From positions 1 through 64,000 of the forward strand of contig NZ_JADH01000003.1 of NCBI RefSeq assembly GCF_000518285.1: a DNA stretch of 64,000 nucleotides, given 5' to 3'. Source of the DNA: Williamsoniiplasma lucivorax ATCC 49196. GTDB taxonomy: Bacteria > Bacillota_I > Bacilli_A > Mycoplasmatales > Mycoplasmataceae. Every line of letters begins with the position of its first letter. The first letter of the stretch is position 1. Made by a program: the position numbers and the translations under genes. The notes under the pieces are model-generated. The model searched no databases and was not told where the DNA came from. It worked only from the letters and a program-made list of their open reading frames with translations. Shown here one piece after another: positions 21,497 to 33,140 of this stretch.

Positions 21497-23056
21497 CTAA
21501 TCACCCACCCTTGCATTAATCGTTGCTTGATTCAAACGACTTAATTGTTTTGGTTTTTTGACTTTTGGTGCACGTGGATCCAATAATCAAGTTTTAGCAC
21601 CATGTGTTGGACTTACTTCAAACATTGGTGGTTCAATTTCATAATCTAAAGCTAAAGCAAAATCATTTCTAGGAGCAAACGCGTCCCCTTTAATATCACT
21701 AAATAATGAAGGCGGAGTTCCAGAAATTGAATATAATTCTTCACCTTTATTCCCCAATTGTGGCAATGAACAAAGCAAGGCTCATGTATATGGATGTTGC
21801 GCATCAAAGAAAATATCATGAGCTGTTCCATATTCAATAATTTGCCCAGAATACATCACAGCTACTCGATCAGCAATGTTTGCAACCACTCCTAAATCAT
21901 GGGTAATAAAAATCACTGTCAATTTATATTCTTCTTTAATTTCTTTAATTAATTCTAAAATTTGTGCTTGAATAGTCACATCAAGTGCAGTTGTGGGTTC
22001 ATCACAAATGAGAATTTTTGGTTTACATGCTAACGCAATTGCAATAACAATACGTTGACGCATTCCTCCAGAATATTTTCCTGGGATATCTTTATAACGT
22101 CTTTCAGCATCAGGAATGCCAACTTTTTGCATTAAGTTAATCGCTTCTTTTTTAGCATCATTAAAATTCAAATTTTGATGAACTCGAATAACCTCACTAA
22201 TTTGTTGACCAACACTTAATAATGGGTTTAACGAAGTCATTGGGTCTTGAAAAATTGTAGCAATAGTTCCACCACGTAATTTTTTCAAATCTTGAGTTGC
22301 TTTGATTTTATTTTTGATTGGTGGACGGTTTTGAAATTCTCAAAATTCCTGTAACATGATAATTTCTTCAGTTGCTACTTTTTCTTCTGCTTTAATTGAG
22401 GTTAAAATTTCTAGTAATAGAGTTTCAAATTCAGTTAAATAATCTTCATTTTGAAGGTGTTTTAAAACACCTTCAAGAAGTTGATCATCCAAAAGATTTA
22501 CATCTGTTTGGGTTTTGAAAAACTTCATAATTGGTCTTACTTTATTTCTAGTTCTCAATGAAAGACGGCGGAATGAAGCTAATTCATGATATGCACCATT
22601 AATCTCACGATTTAAAAAAGCAATTTCTTCTTGACTATTTTGTAAATCAATTCCTTGTTCAATTTGTTTATTAAGAATGCCAATTTTAGTGTGTGCATGT
22701 TTTAAACGATGTTTATTGTATGTTTTAATACTTCTTCTGGCGTCTTTTGGAATTGTTGCACGGTGAAATTTAATTAAGTTAGTTTCGGTTTTGAAATAAG
22801 CATTAGTTTCGCTTTTTGATTGTTCATTTGGATAATACATAATTGATCCATTGGCAATATAACCATTTGATTCCAACATGTTGGTTAGTGTTTTTGTCAA
22901 TACACTTTTCCCAGATCCAGATTCACCAACAATAGCTAAAATTTCGCCATCATAAATATCAAAAGAAACGTTACGGATTGATGTTAACATCTTTGAACGA
23001 ACTCTGAATTTTACAACAATATCTTTTAATGAAAGAATTTTTCTTTTGTTTTCCAT
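21497..23056 (-). CDS. oppD: Oligopeptide ABC transporter ATPase OppD with insertion
   Basis: This ATPase subunit has 519 aa. Walker A is GESGSGKSVLTK (about residue 46), the Q-loop TIFQDPMTSLNP (about 269), the signature YSGGMRQRI, Walker B ILICDEPTTALD and the H-loop ITHDLGVVA. As in OppF, a long helical segment (about 165 extra residues, for example HRLKHAHTKIGILNKQIEQG) separates Walker A from the Q-loop. The C-terminal part carries the peptide-transporter extension (HPYTWALLCSLPQL). Several Trp are TGA. It lies between oppC and oppF. Confidence 0.93.
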
Positions 23057-23071
23057 AATGTTTCTCCTTTT

Positions 23072-24070
23072 CTAACGGTGGTTTTTTGGGTCTAATGAAT
23101 CAGCAAATACTTTAGCAACAACAAAGAATATAATGGAAACAGTTGTTGTTAAAACAAGTGGAATAATGATTAAGTGTGGGTACACTTCTCAAGTACTTTT
23201 AGCCATAATTTCATTTAATATTTTTCCTAATGAAGTTGTTTTTACCCCATCTGTAAAACCAAAACCTAAAAATGATAATGTGGCATCAATCGAGATGGCA
23301 TTAGGAACAGCAAAGGTTCCGGCTTGAATAATAACTGGGAGAATTTTAGGCATAATATTTTTGGTAATAATTCTTCTAGAACCACTTCCTAATGAAACAG
23401 AAGCAGTATTATAATCTGTATTTTTAACTAAGATGATTTGGACTCTCACAGTTGAGGCAATGGCAATTCATGCTTGAATCGAAACCCCAATGATAATGGC
23501 GGCAAGTCCAACCTTCATCATAAAGACTACAAATAAGAGCAAAATTAATGAAGGAACTAATGTTAAAAGGTTGGTTAATTGAATAAAGAAGATGTCGGTT
23601 TTTCTAAAGTATCCTCAAATTGATCCAATCAAAATTCCCACAAAAATTTGAATAAATGCAATGACAAAAGCAAATGCTAATGTGGTTCTCATTCCAGCTC
23701 ACATTTTAAGTCACAAATCTTCTCCTTGAACTCCTAGACCAAAAAGAAACTCTCAAGTTGGTAAATGTGGTTTTCCTGAAGTGTGTTCTCCAGTAATTCC
23801 GTCAATGTTTGGTTTAATTAGTGGGGTTGCATCTTTTCCTCAAGGTACTGCAATCGCTAAAATAATAAATACAATTAAGATCGTCATCGCCACAATAAAT
23901 GATGGAGATTTAACTAATAGTTTAAAAACCGATTTTCAATAACTATATGGTTTTGATTTTAAAACTTCACTTTCGGTACTTTTAGCACCAACAACTTTAA
24001 ATAAAGCAGGATCAATTTTATTGATATCGACGTCATTATTGATAAATTTGGTATTATCTTTTGTTTTCAT
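23072..24070 (-). CDS. oppC: Oligopeptide ABC transporter permease OppC
   Basis: This inner-membrane subunit (332 aa) starts at ATG 24070. An N-terminal cytosolic stretch is followed by a first TM (SPSFIVAMTILIVFIILAI), a polar loop (GEHTSGKPHLPTWEFLFG), and five further TM segments. The EAA-type coupling loop that contacts the ATPase is visible (TASVSLGSGSRRIITKNIMP). LSFLGFGFTDG in the late loop is typical of OppC/DppC. It follows oppB by 15 bases. Confidence 0.93.
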
Positions 24071-24085
24071 AAAATTTCTCCTTTT

Positions 24086-25444
24086 CTAATTTTTAGTCAA
24101 TGTGACACGTGGATCCATTCAAACCATCATTAAGTCCGAAACCAATGATCCAAAGATACGGACAAATGCTGCAAATGAAACATATCCTAGAATAACAAAT
24201 GAATCTTTATTTCCTGAAATTGATTTAACAATAAATGAACCCATACCCGGAATTCCTCATTGTTGTTCTGTTAGGATAGAAATCCCAAACAAAGTGACAG
24301 CTAAATCAAGAGGGAAAACACGTAAAATTCGAATTCCAGCATTTCTAAAAATGTGAATGTAATAAACACGAGCTTCGCCCATTCCTTTTGATAGAGCAAA
24401 TTTGGTGTAATCAGCTGTCATTTCATCAATAACATATCGTCTAGTGAAGATAATGGTTTGTGGTGCCATCATAGCTACTAAAGCAACCACTGGTCAAAAT
24501 TTAGTTCAAAATGATCCAGAATTAAACATTGCTGAATGCCCAAAGACCGAAATACTTAATAAATAAATTCCGATAATAATGACAATTCCTGGAGCTGCAA
24601 TGAATAAAATAGAAGTTCCATTAATGGCATTATCTGAATGTTTTCCTTTGCGTTTAGCAGCCTGAATTCCTAAAGGCACACCAATCAAATAAGATATAAT
24701 GACAGCAACAGAGCCAAATGCAAGTGAATAAGGAATGGCATTTGAGAATAATGTCATAACTTCTGAAGTTCCAGGTGTTCCAATACTTGATGAAGAAACA
24801 ACTCCTAAATAAACTCAAACAGTTTTAGTTGTAGTTGTTAAACCAAGTTCTGCAATTGATTTTCCAGTTAGATTAACAATGTCAGATGCTAATCCAGTAA
24901 AATTATCAGCTACAAGAACTGCTGGTACTTCTGGATTAATAGCACCATTAAAGGTAATAGTTACTCCAGTGACAATTGTTTTTGGAATAAAGGGGGTGAT
25001 GTTTTTTAAATAATTTAATAAACGATCTCACCATGAACCATAAACCCCAAATAATTTCATTCGTTCATCTAAGAAACGTTGGTACCGTTCATCACCTGGT
25101 GAACCCAAGCCTAATTTATCAACATTACTTGGCATATAATTATTGACATCGGTGACAGCATTGACTAATAAAAATAAAATGATAATAGCAATCAACAATG
25201 TTAAAAGCCCATATAAAATTCGCTTACCTGAATATCCGATTAATGGATGAGCTCTTAAAAATTTATACACATTCGCATTTCAATCTTGATATTTATAATG
25301 TAGTTCACGAAGTTTGGATTGTTTTCCGTAGTTTAATTGATCATCTTCAAGCATGAGATTTGTTGAATAAATGTTAAAAGTTTGTTTATTCGAATTTAAC
25401 TGAGAACCATTCTCATCTTGTGGATTTGTAGAATTTTTAATCAT
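24086..25444 (-). CDS. oppB: Oligopeptide ABC transporter permease OppB
   Basis: This inner-membrane subunit (452 aa) is first in the operon, with GGGAGG before ATG 25444. A roughly 70-residue charged cytosolic N-terminus precedes TM1 (ILYGLLTLLIAIIILFLLVN). The permease core has AIPYSLAFGSVAVIISYLIG, the EAA loop (TKFALSKGMGEARVYYIHI) and EQQWGIPGMGSFIV, as in OppB/DppB. A large outer loop (INPEVPAVLVADNFTG) is longer than in E. coli. Confidence 0.93.
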
Positions 25445-25769
25445 AATTTAACCTCCCAAATATAAAACTATATTTTTATATAACTAACATTAACTAAAAT
25501 AAAAAACAATACAAGTTTTAAAAATATTGTAAAAATTTCCAAAATATCCACAAAAAAGGGGAGAAATTTCAAAAAAAATTGATGAAATTTTCAAAACCAT
25601 ATTATAATTAAAATAATGTGGTTAAAGATTATCCACCAGACTTTTCTCCATCTTCATTAAGTTAAGAATTTAAATATTAATTTAAAAATACTCATAAAAG
25701 AGTAAAATTTTGTTTATAGCTATCCAAGCTAAGCTAGTTTATGATTATTTTAAAGAAAAAGGAAAACAT
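25445..25769. promoter_or_regulatory. Divergent promoter region between oppB and a membrane protein
   Basis: On the plus strand a good promoter is visible: TTGATG (25579-25584), an 18-base spacer and TATAAT (25603-25608), giving a leader of about 155 bases before the gene at 25770. The leader contains a small GTGG/CCAC hairpin near 25618. On the minus strand an AT-rich TATATAAA about 35 bases before oppB may be its -10. I see no other gene here. Confidence 0.5.
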
Positions 25770-26270
25770 ATGGAAAAAAAGCAAACAACAAAAACAATAA
25801 AAGATTATCGCCAATCACAAAAAAGAGTTCATACTCAAGAAGTTGATGACATTGTTCAACAAACTTATGAAGGTGCTGATCAAGCGACTAAAGTTTATTT
25901 GTATCAACAGAACAAAAAACTTCGTTGATGAGGATGAGTTTTACCAATTATTTTTGCGACAATCGCAACAGGATTATCTTTTTTAATTGGTTGAGCACTT
26001 TATTACAATATCAATATCAACGGGATTCATGGCGGATGACATGGAGTTGGATGAGTCAGCGGTTCTTTTCTTGTTGCTTTTGTTTTTGCTTTTATGGTGT
26101 TAAGTTGAGTGCGTAATCGCCAAGCTGCTAAACATTTTAATCATAAAGGAAGAAGATACCAATTAACCTTGACTGATTGAGAAGCAAAAATTATCATGTG
26201 AAAAAAAATCATCTTCCTGACAGCTTTATGATTAACTTTACCAACTGGTTTAACAATTGGTTTATTATAA
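25770..26270 (+). CDS. Hypothetical two-TM membrane protein
   Basis: This 166-residue protein starts at ATG 25770 after AAAGGAAAACAT. The N-terminal 50 residues are soluble and charged (VHTQEVDDIVQQTYEGADQ). After RWWGWVLPIIFATIATGLSF comes a first TM, then a short loop rich in Gly/His/Trp (GIHGGWHGVGWVSG), and a second TM (FLVAFVFAFMVLSWV); a third hydrophobic stretch lies at the C-terminus (IIFLTALWLTLPTGL). Six or more Trp are TGA, so the gene is unreadable in the standard code. No family recognised. It ends in the bidirectional terminator shared with ftsK. Confidence 0.75.
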
Positions 26271-26302
26271 AAAATGCCTTGTTTATTCAAGGCATTTTTT
26301 AA
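26269..26302. terminator. Bidirectional terminator
   Basis: AAAAAATGCCTTG, loop, CAAGGCATTTTTT lies between the convergent ends of the 25770 gene and ftsK. Confidence 0.9.
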
Positions 26303-28869
26303 TTTTCTCGATTTTGTTGTTCAACAAAATGAACAACATTTTCAATTTCTTCATCTGATAGATAAGCACCTTGGGCACGGAGTAAGTTACTTGTCCCTGG
26401 TGACATGAATAACATATCACCACGACCAATTAGTTTTTCTGCACCTTGGGCATCTAGAATTGTTCGCGAATCAGCCCCAGTTGTCACAGCAAAGGCAATA
26501 CGGGCCGGAATATTAACTTTAATTGTTCCAGTAATGACATCAACACTTGGTCTTTGCGTGGCGAGAACTAAGTGAATTCCAGCAGCACGTGCCATTTGAG
26601 CAATACGCATGATTGATTCTTCAATTATTTTACGGTTAGAATTAGTCATCAAATCGGCTAACTCATCAATAATCACGACAATAAATGGCAATTTATCTTG
26701 GGCATTCATTTGTTTACGGTTAAACCCTTCAATGTTTCTCACACTAGCATCTTGGAATTTTTGGTAACGCACTTCCATTTCATGGACAATCATTGCCAAT
26801 GATCCAATCGCAGATTCAACATCATAAATGACAGGTTCAATCATATGGGGAATTTTTGAGTAAAGTGATAATTCAATTTTTTTAGGGTCAATCATTAAGA
26901 ATTTAACTTCATCAGGAGTGGCACGCATTAAAATGGAAATAATTAAGGAATTAATCATCACTGATTTTCCAGACCCAGTTGATCCAGCAATTAACAAGTG
27001 GGGCATTTTGTTTAACTCGGCCACCAGTGGTTTTCCTAAAACATTTTTTCCTAACACAAAAGTTAATTTAGCATCGTTAGTTTTCGGGATTGATTGCATA
27101 ATCTCACGCATTGAAACCATGTTAAATTTAGCATTAGCAATTTCGATACCAACTAAATTTTTACCTTGGATTGGTGCTTCAATACGAATATTTTGAGTTG
27201 CTAATGCTAACTTGAAATCGTTTTCTAAACTAGTCATGCTATTGACTTTAGTTCCTGGTTCTGGCTGAATTTCAAATTTAGTAACAGTTGGTCCAATAAT
27301 TGTATTAATGACTTTGGCTTTGATCTTAAATTGTTCAAAAACGCCATCAATTGCACGAGCTTTGAGTACAGCACTTTCTTTATTTTCATAATCATTAGAC
27401 ACATCTTCAGCAATCGTATTTAACAAGGTGATTGGTGGCAATTGATATGGTTTATTGCACTCATTTTCTCGTTCTTCTTCGTCATATAAATGATTAAAGA
27501 AAGCTGTGTCACTATCAATTGTATCTTCAGTTATGATATCGTCGACAATTGGTTCTTCAACTTTGATCTCATTATTTTCAACAACTTTGTTGGCGTTTTT
27601 TTCCACAACTTTTGGGTCATGAGTTTTTTCAACTTTTTGTGTTACTGGTTTTGGACCAAAGGGAGTCAAGTTAGATTCTCGAGCAAAAAGTTTTCTTGCT
27701 TCATTTGGGTCTAAATCACCATAATGAAAATTTGCTTCATTATCTACCACATCAATTACAGCTTGTTCGCTAGGAGGAAGTTCTTTTTTTCTACGTGATT
27801 GGAACATGAATGGGGTTTGGTCATTGATTTCTTTTTGGGGTTGTTTTTCATTGGACAATGGCTCTAAGTGATCTAAATTAGCATCTAAATGATCATTGAG
27901 TTGAATGTTGTTGTCCATATCATCTAAACGTAATTTAATTGTTTCTTCATTAAATGATGGTAATTTAATTGTCACATCAGCATCAGTAATTTCTTCTGTA
28001 TTCTGTGGGTCAAAAACATTTAAAGTTTTTCAATGACCCTGTTTTTGTTCATCTTCTTTTTTCTTTTTAGCATTCGGATTTTTTTGTGATTTTAATGAAA
28101 GTACACGCAAGGCTTTGCCTTTTCTTTTTGCTTTGGGTTTAAAAAAGAAAAAAGCATCCCCTGTAAAAATTCACACCATATTTAAAAATAAACCAAAGAT
28201 TGTCAAAATGAAAGCAAAAGGAATTGATAAATAACCCAGAATTCCAGCTAGTAAAGTTCCTAAAACTCCCCCACCACTAAACAAATTGACATAACCATGT
28301 GCTGAAATAAAAAATTCCATTTTATCAATTCCGTAATGAGCAGAAAAAATTGAACTATCTTTTCATTGTTCTCAATAAATTCCAAACATTTTAGCTAACA
28401 TATCTTTTTGTCAAAGACTATCAATGGTGTAGGTTTTTCCAGGTGACCCAACTGCTATTTGTTGATCATAAACTGCAGTCATTAATGAAAGTGAAACAAA
28501 TAAACATAATAAGGAAGTGGTCACTGCCACCATCACAAGAAAACGTTTTTTAAATTTAAAACGAATTCCAGAATAAATACAAATATCAAGAATAATTAAA
28601 ATTAAATAAACTGGAAATTTAAATCAACCAAAAATTAAATTAAAAAACACATCATCAAAAAATTGTCCAACAACTGTAATTCTTCCGAGAGAAAAGAAGG
28701 TGAAGAAAAATAAGATTAGCCCAGTAACTATCCAAGCGATGGAATCTTTTTTATATTTTTTCTTATGTGTTTGAAAGGCAACCGTTTTGTCATCATTGAA
28801 GTCGTGATTAGCAATAATCTCTTCAGCTGTTTCTAAATGGTTTTCTTTTTTTTCATTATTATTGTTCAT
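26299..28869 (-). CDS. ftsK: DNA translocase FtsK/SpoIIIE without gamma domain
   Basis: This 856-residue motor moves chromosome ends away from the closing septum. The N-terminus has several TM segments (IAWIVTGLILFFFTFFSLG and others to about residue 230), a Lys/Glu/Asp-rich linker, then the motor: alpha/beta part with IRIEAPIQGKNLVGIEI, Walker A AGSTGSGKSVM (about residue 629), Walker B VVIIDELADLM and ATQRPSVDVITG. It ends with LSDEEIENVVHFVEQQNREN, so the C-terminal winged-helix gamma domain that reads polarity sequences is absent. The start ATG 28869 is upstream of the anchor; numerous Trp are TGA. Confidence 0.93.
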
Positions 28870-28911
28870 TTCTCTCCTAGTTTTACATATATAATTTTAC
28901 AATATTTCAGT

Positions 28912-28946
28912 TAAAAAAAGGAAACTAATGTTTAGTTTCCTTTATT
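28912..28946 (-). terminator. Terminator of the RNase J-like gene
   Basis: AAGGAAACTAA, loop, TTAGTTTCCTT followed by T residues on the minus strand; it overlaps the end of the gene. Confidence 0.8.
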
Positions 28947-30740
28947 CCCATTATCGTTGTTTGCATCGTTTGGTTTTTTCAAATTACTTGTATGAGTTGT
29001 TCTTGGCTTGAATTTACGGGAATTATTCAAATTTTTTGAAGGTCTGACTTGCGGAACGTAGTTTTTTTCATCTACTTCATTGATAATAACTAGAGTCATT
29101 GGTTGCTTCCCAGATTCCGCTTTGACAATCGAACGTACTTTACTAATGATTTCTTTTTTCATTTCATTTAAATCATAAGCACTTGGTGCTTCTTTGTATT
29201 GAGTTTGTCCATTGCTGATAATATCTTCAATACCTTTTTGTAATAATTTGAAAATGACACCATCTTCTTTAATGTAAATTACTCCACGCATTTGCATATC
29301 AATTAAAGAAACAAGTTCTTTATTACGGCTATCTAAAGTTAAACCAATAATAATGACTCCATCAGTCGCTAATTGTTTTCTTTCATTTAAAACAACATTA
29401 CCAATATCACCAATTTCAACTCCATTCACATAAACATCATTAGTTTTTTTAATGCTTTCTTCAGCAATTGCTAAATGGTTTTTAGATAAAATTAAAATTT
29501 CACCATTATCAATAATTCCAACATTAGTTTTTTCTACTCCAGCATCAATTGCTGCTTGTTCAGCTTTTAAGAAGTCTTTGTATAAAGATTTGATTGGAAT
29601 AAAGTATTTCGGTTTCATAATTGAAGTCATCATTTTGATATCTTCATAAGAAGCATGCATTGATCAAATACTTTTATCTGATAAAGCAATAATACGTGCA
29701 TCAGTTCTTGCTAATTCATCAAGAATTTGTGCATGACGTTTTTCTACTCCAGGTGCTGGGGGGGTTGCAATAATCACCACATCTTTTTCAGTAAATTCAA
29801 TCACTTGTTCATTCCCATTAGCAATTTTTGCCAATTTAGAATAAAGTTGATCACCATTTCCAGCAATAATTAAAACACCATTTTCACTTTGCATGTATTC
29901 TTCATTACTAATTAAATCTTCTTTTGTTAAATGAAGATTTTCAAAAATTAAGTTTGATTCTAAAACAGATTTCATAGTATCACCATAAACGGCAATTTGA
30001 CGACCATTTTCTTTCGCAGCAGCAACAATTTCTCCCACTTTAAAAATATCTTCTTCAAAAATTCCAACAGCAATTCTAGTTTTCTTTTCTTTAAATGGGG
30101 CTGCAATATAATTACAAATTGTGTGGTTTGGAACAGTAAAGCCATTTCTTGATGCTGTTTCAGCATCAGAAATTAATGCTAAAACTCCAGCCTCACCAAT
30201 GTTTGATAAGTGGTTAAAGTCTGTTGAAAAATATGATTGTTCTTGACCATCAATAATGTAATCTCCAGCATAAACAACAATCCCTTTTTCAGTATGGAAA
30301 GCATAACCAAATGATTGTGGTGTTGAACTAGTTGTTCTAAAAACATCAATTTTTATTTTACCAATTTTTAAAATATCCTTATCCTTAATAACGTTTAAGT
30401 TATTCTCCATATTTTTTAATCGCATTTTTTGAGCTTTAATTTTTAAAACATGACTAGTAATTTCATTACAATAAATTGGTAATTCCATTTCCTTACATAA
30501 ATAAACAACTGAACCAATGTTATAAGCTGAACAGTTTGAAAGAAATAGTCCTTTAATTCTTTTTTTATTTTCTTTTAAGTATTCGAAGTTAGCAATGACA
30601 ACATCAACTCCTAAAATTCCTTTATCTGGAAACTTAATCCCTGCATCTAAAATGTATAAGTCTTTATCAATTTCTAAAACGTATAAATTTTTTCCTCTTT
30701 CGTCTTGGCCTCCAAGCGCGAAAAATCTAATATCTGACAT
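28932..30740 (-). CDS. RNase J family protein with degenerate active site
   Basis: This 602-residue protein of the metallo-beta-lactamase/beta-CASP RNase J family starts at ATG 30740 after GAAAGG. The fold is recognisable: FFALGGQDERGKNLYVLEID, LDAGIKFPDKGILGVD, VYAGDYIID, TTSSTPQSFGYAFH, a beta-CASP middle part and a C-terminal domain. However, the zinc-binding HxHxDH block is replaced: the expected THGHEDHIGG reads SNCSAYNIGS (Asn69, Ser71, Tyr73, Asn74). The usual SDS.N.ER block reads SDAETASRNGFT, and the beta-CASP FSSNIHR region reads VGIFEEDIF. I infer a non-catalytic partner, as RNase J2 is thought to be for J1; an active rnjA would lie elsewhere. Confidence 0.88.
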
Positions 30741-31061
30741 AATCAAAAATCCTTTCTTAGGTTTTACTATTGAAGATTATTATTTCAAGTAGTTATAAAT
30801 AGTGTCAAATCGCGTTATCCGTTAGATTTGAATATGTATAGATATTATAAATTGAAAAATGCAAAAGTCCAATGAAAAAAACCATAATTTTTATCTTCGT
30901 ACGATAATCACAACACATTCCAAGAATTTATGAATTCTTGGAATGTGTTCAAAATATCAATGTGTAATTTAGTTAATACAAAATGAAATACTTTATTTTT
31001 AAAGCGACATCTTTAAATTAATGTATTCTTATCTTATGCTTGTTTGGGTTAATATTTTTAT
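30741..31061. other. Intergenic region with a perfect palindrome
   Basis: About 320 bases hold no gene I can support. The notable feature is the inverted repeat at 30912-30949; the rest is AT-rich and may contain the promoter of the RNase J-like gene. Confidence 0.5.
30912..30949. repeat. Perfect 17-bp inverted repeat with 4-base loop
   Basis: Arms AACACATTCCAAGAATT and AATTCTTGGAATGTGTT are exactly complementary around TATG. Neither side has a T run, so it is not a standard terminator. It lies between the RNase J-like gene start and the end of the next minus-strand gene. Confidence 0.9.
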
Positions 31062-32546
31062 TTAATTGGAAATTTTTGGTTGACCATTTTCTTGTAAAAA
31101 TTTTATGATTTTTTGATCATTTTTAGTTATTGTTCAATAAAAGATACCTTTTATTAATAACAAATATATTAAAGAAAAAAGTAGGAAAAAGATACCTAAA
31201 AAAACCCAAAACATTGTTAATAATAATGTTGATGCAAATTTTTCATGCCAACTGTGAGCCATAAAATATGGTAAACATGCACGCGAAGCATATAAAAATG
31301 TAAATGGTGGCATGATTTTATGTTTATAATTAGATGACTCTTTAGAAAAATCTTCTGCAATATCTTCAAAAATTTTAAAATACATTTTTTTGGTTATAAA
31401 AAGAGTTGAAATCACTCTATAAGCAGAGATGGTTTTATTATCTTTATTTAAAAAATATGCTTTTACTAAAATACCTATTAAATTTAAAAAAATAATCATT
31501 ATTAATGCCATTAAAACACCCACAATAATAAGAGCATAATCTTTTTGTAGTTTTAATATTAAAAAAACCTCAATTTTAACCATTATTAAAAACAAGACAA
31601 AAACATTAATAGAATAAATTTTGAGCCATCGTTTAAATTTTTGAAATTGTGGAACCAAAATTTCAAAGTTTTCTTTATTTATCACCTCTTCTAAATTGCC
31701 ATTGATTAAATGCTCATTTTCAATAATTTTTAATTTTTGTGTTTGAGATAAGTTTTTATAATAGAAAAAGTTTTCAATTGTTACTTTTTTTAGTTCATTC
31801 AAACCAACTTGTTTTTTATTGATATTAATGCTATTAACACCAAGTCTTTCCATTCACAGAATAAAAAGACTGACATTTTTTAAATAAGCAACAAATATTT
31901 TCAGTTCCTTAATTTGTTTGTTTTTGTTTGATAATTTCATCAGTTTTTTCTTGCATTTTTGTACATGAGAACTTAACATTCCTTCAGTTATTTCAATTTT
32001 ATCTTTGGAAAATAGAGAGTCAGAAAGTCAAGCAAATCATGGTACATAAAACAACAACATTAACCGATTGGGATTTTTAAAAGAAATTAAGTTTGATTGA
32101 CTAAAATTAATGTTGAAGTTAAAATTTTTTGGAGATAATTTCTTTGCTGATTCTAGATCATTATGAGAATATAAATTATTTTTAGATCAAATCAATTTAT
32201 TATTTTTTCATAAAACTCATAGACTAATAAATACATGCAAAGACAAAAGGAAACCACTTATTGAAAAATAGACTATTATTTGCTCGTTTGTTGATTTATT
32301 TCAAAAAAATATCCAACAAGTAAATATTATAAAAATTAATAAAGATAAAAATAAAAATAAAAAATAGTAGATTAAGTATTTCGCTTTTTCGGTTTTTAAA
32401 TATAAAGGAAATTCACTAAAATTTATTTCTTCGTTAAACACATTATAAATTACTTTGGTTTGTCTATATATATGTGTGCAAATAAAAGTGGAAAAAATAC
32501 AAAATACTGTCAACCCAAAATAAAGATTTATAAGAAGAATTGTCAT
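31062..32546 (-). CDS. Hypothetical large multi-TM membrane protein
   Basis: This 494-residue protein starts at ATG 32546 after AAGAAAGGAG. About six hydrophobic segments are visible: LINLYFGLTVFCIFSTFICT (start), YYFLFLFLSLLIFIIFTCW (about 65-85), VYFSISGFLLSLHVFISLWV, then after a soluble basic region (QKCKKKLMKLSNKNKQIKEL) VFVLFLIMVKIEVFLILKL, IVGVLMALIMIIFLNLIGIL and near the C-terminus FWVFLGIFFLLFSLIYLLL. No signature motif recognised. It lies alone on the minus strand. Confidence 0.75.
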
Positions 32547-33140
32547 AGCCACTCCTTTCTTAAGGACAATATGCCAATATTATCCTCTATATAATTAATT
32601 TTGAATTATATATTTAAGTTTGTTGACTCAAGCACCAACTTAGTATAATTCAAGTTTCTTATCAATGTTATGAACATTACCGCAATTTTTCCTTTGATAT
32701 TATAAGTGTCAGCATTGGTAAAGGCATTAAGAAAAGATGAAATTGAATTCATTTGTTATATCTTTGAGTTACAAAAACATTTTTGCTTAAAAATTTTTGA
32801 TTTAATTTCATCTTTTACCTCATAAAATATTTTATTGCTAAAATGCTTATTAAGCATAATTTTGGCAAAAAATTTGTGATTATCATACGATTATGTCATA
32901 AGTTTATCACATGTAGTTTACAAGCGAAAATGTCAGTAAAATCAAAAAAATTAGAGAAGTCTTTTTAATTTCGAATGTTTATTGATCAACGCTTTAATTG
33001 TGAAGTTTTTTAAGCATAATTTTCAGTAATAAAATGTTAAAAATTCTTTTTTCCTATTCAAAAAACAACAAATTTTACTGTTTTTTGTGCTTTAATCGGT
33101 AAAAAATTAATTTTTTAACCAAAAACATTGTAGAATAAAA
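32547..33140. other. Gene-free stretch with possible decayed coding sequence
   Basis: Nearly 600 bases without a convincing gene. On the minus strand an ATG at about 32822 after GAGGTAAAAG opens only 44 codons (MKLNQKFLSKNVFV...), and a second frame nearby reads SISSFLNAFTNADTYNIKG before stopping. This looks like a frameshifted remnant. The AT-rich part next to 32546 should hold the promoter of the membrane protein gene. Confidence 0.35.

Noticed and set aside
16843-25444. Apparent fragmentation of opp and many other genes into short ORFs
   Set aside because: All breaks are TGA at Trp positions and the frames are continuous; this is the mycoplasma code, not pseudogenisation.
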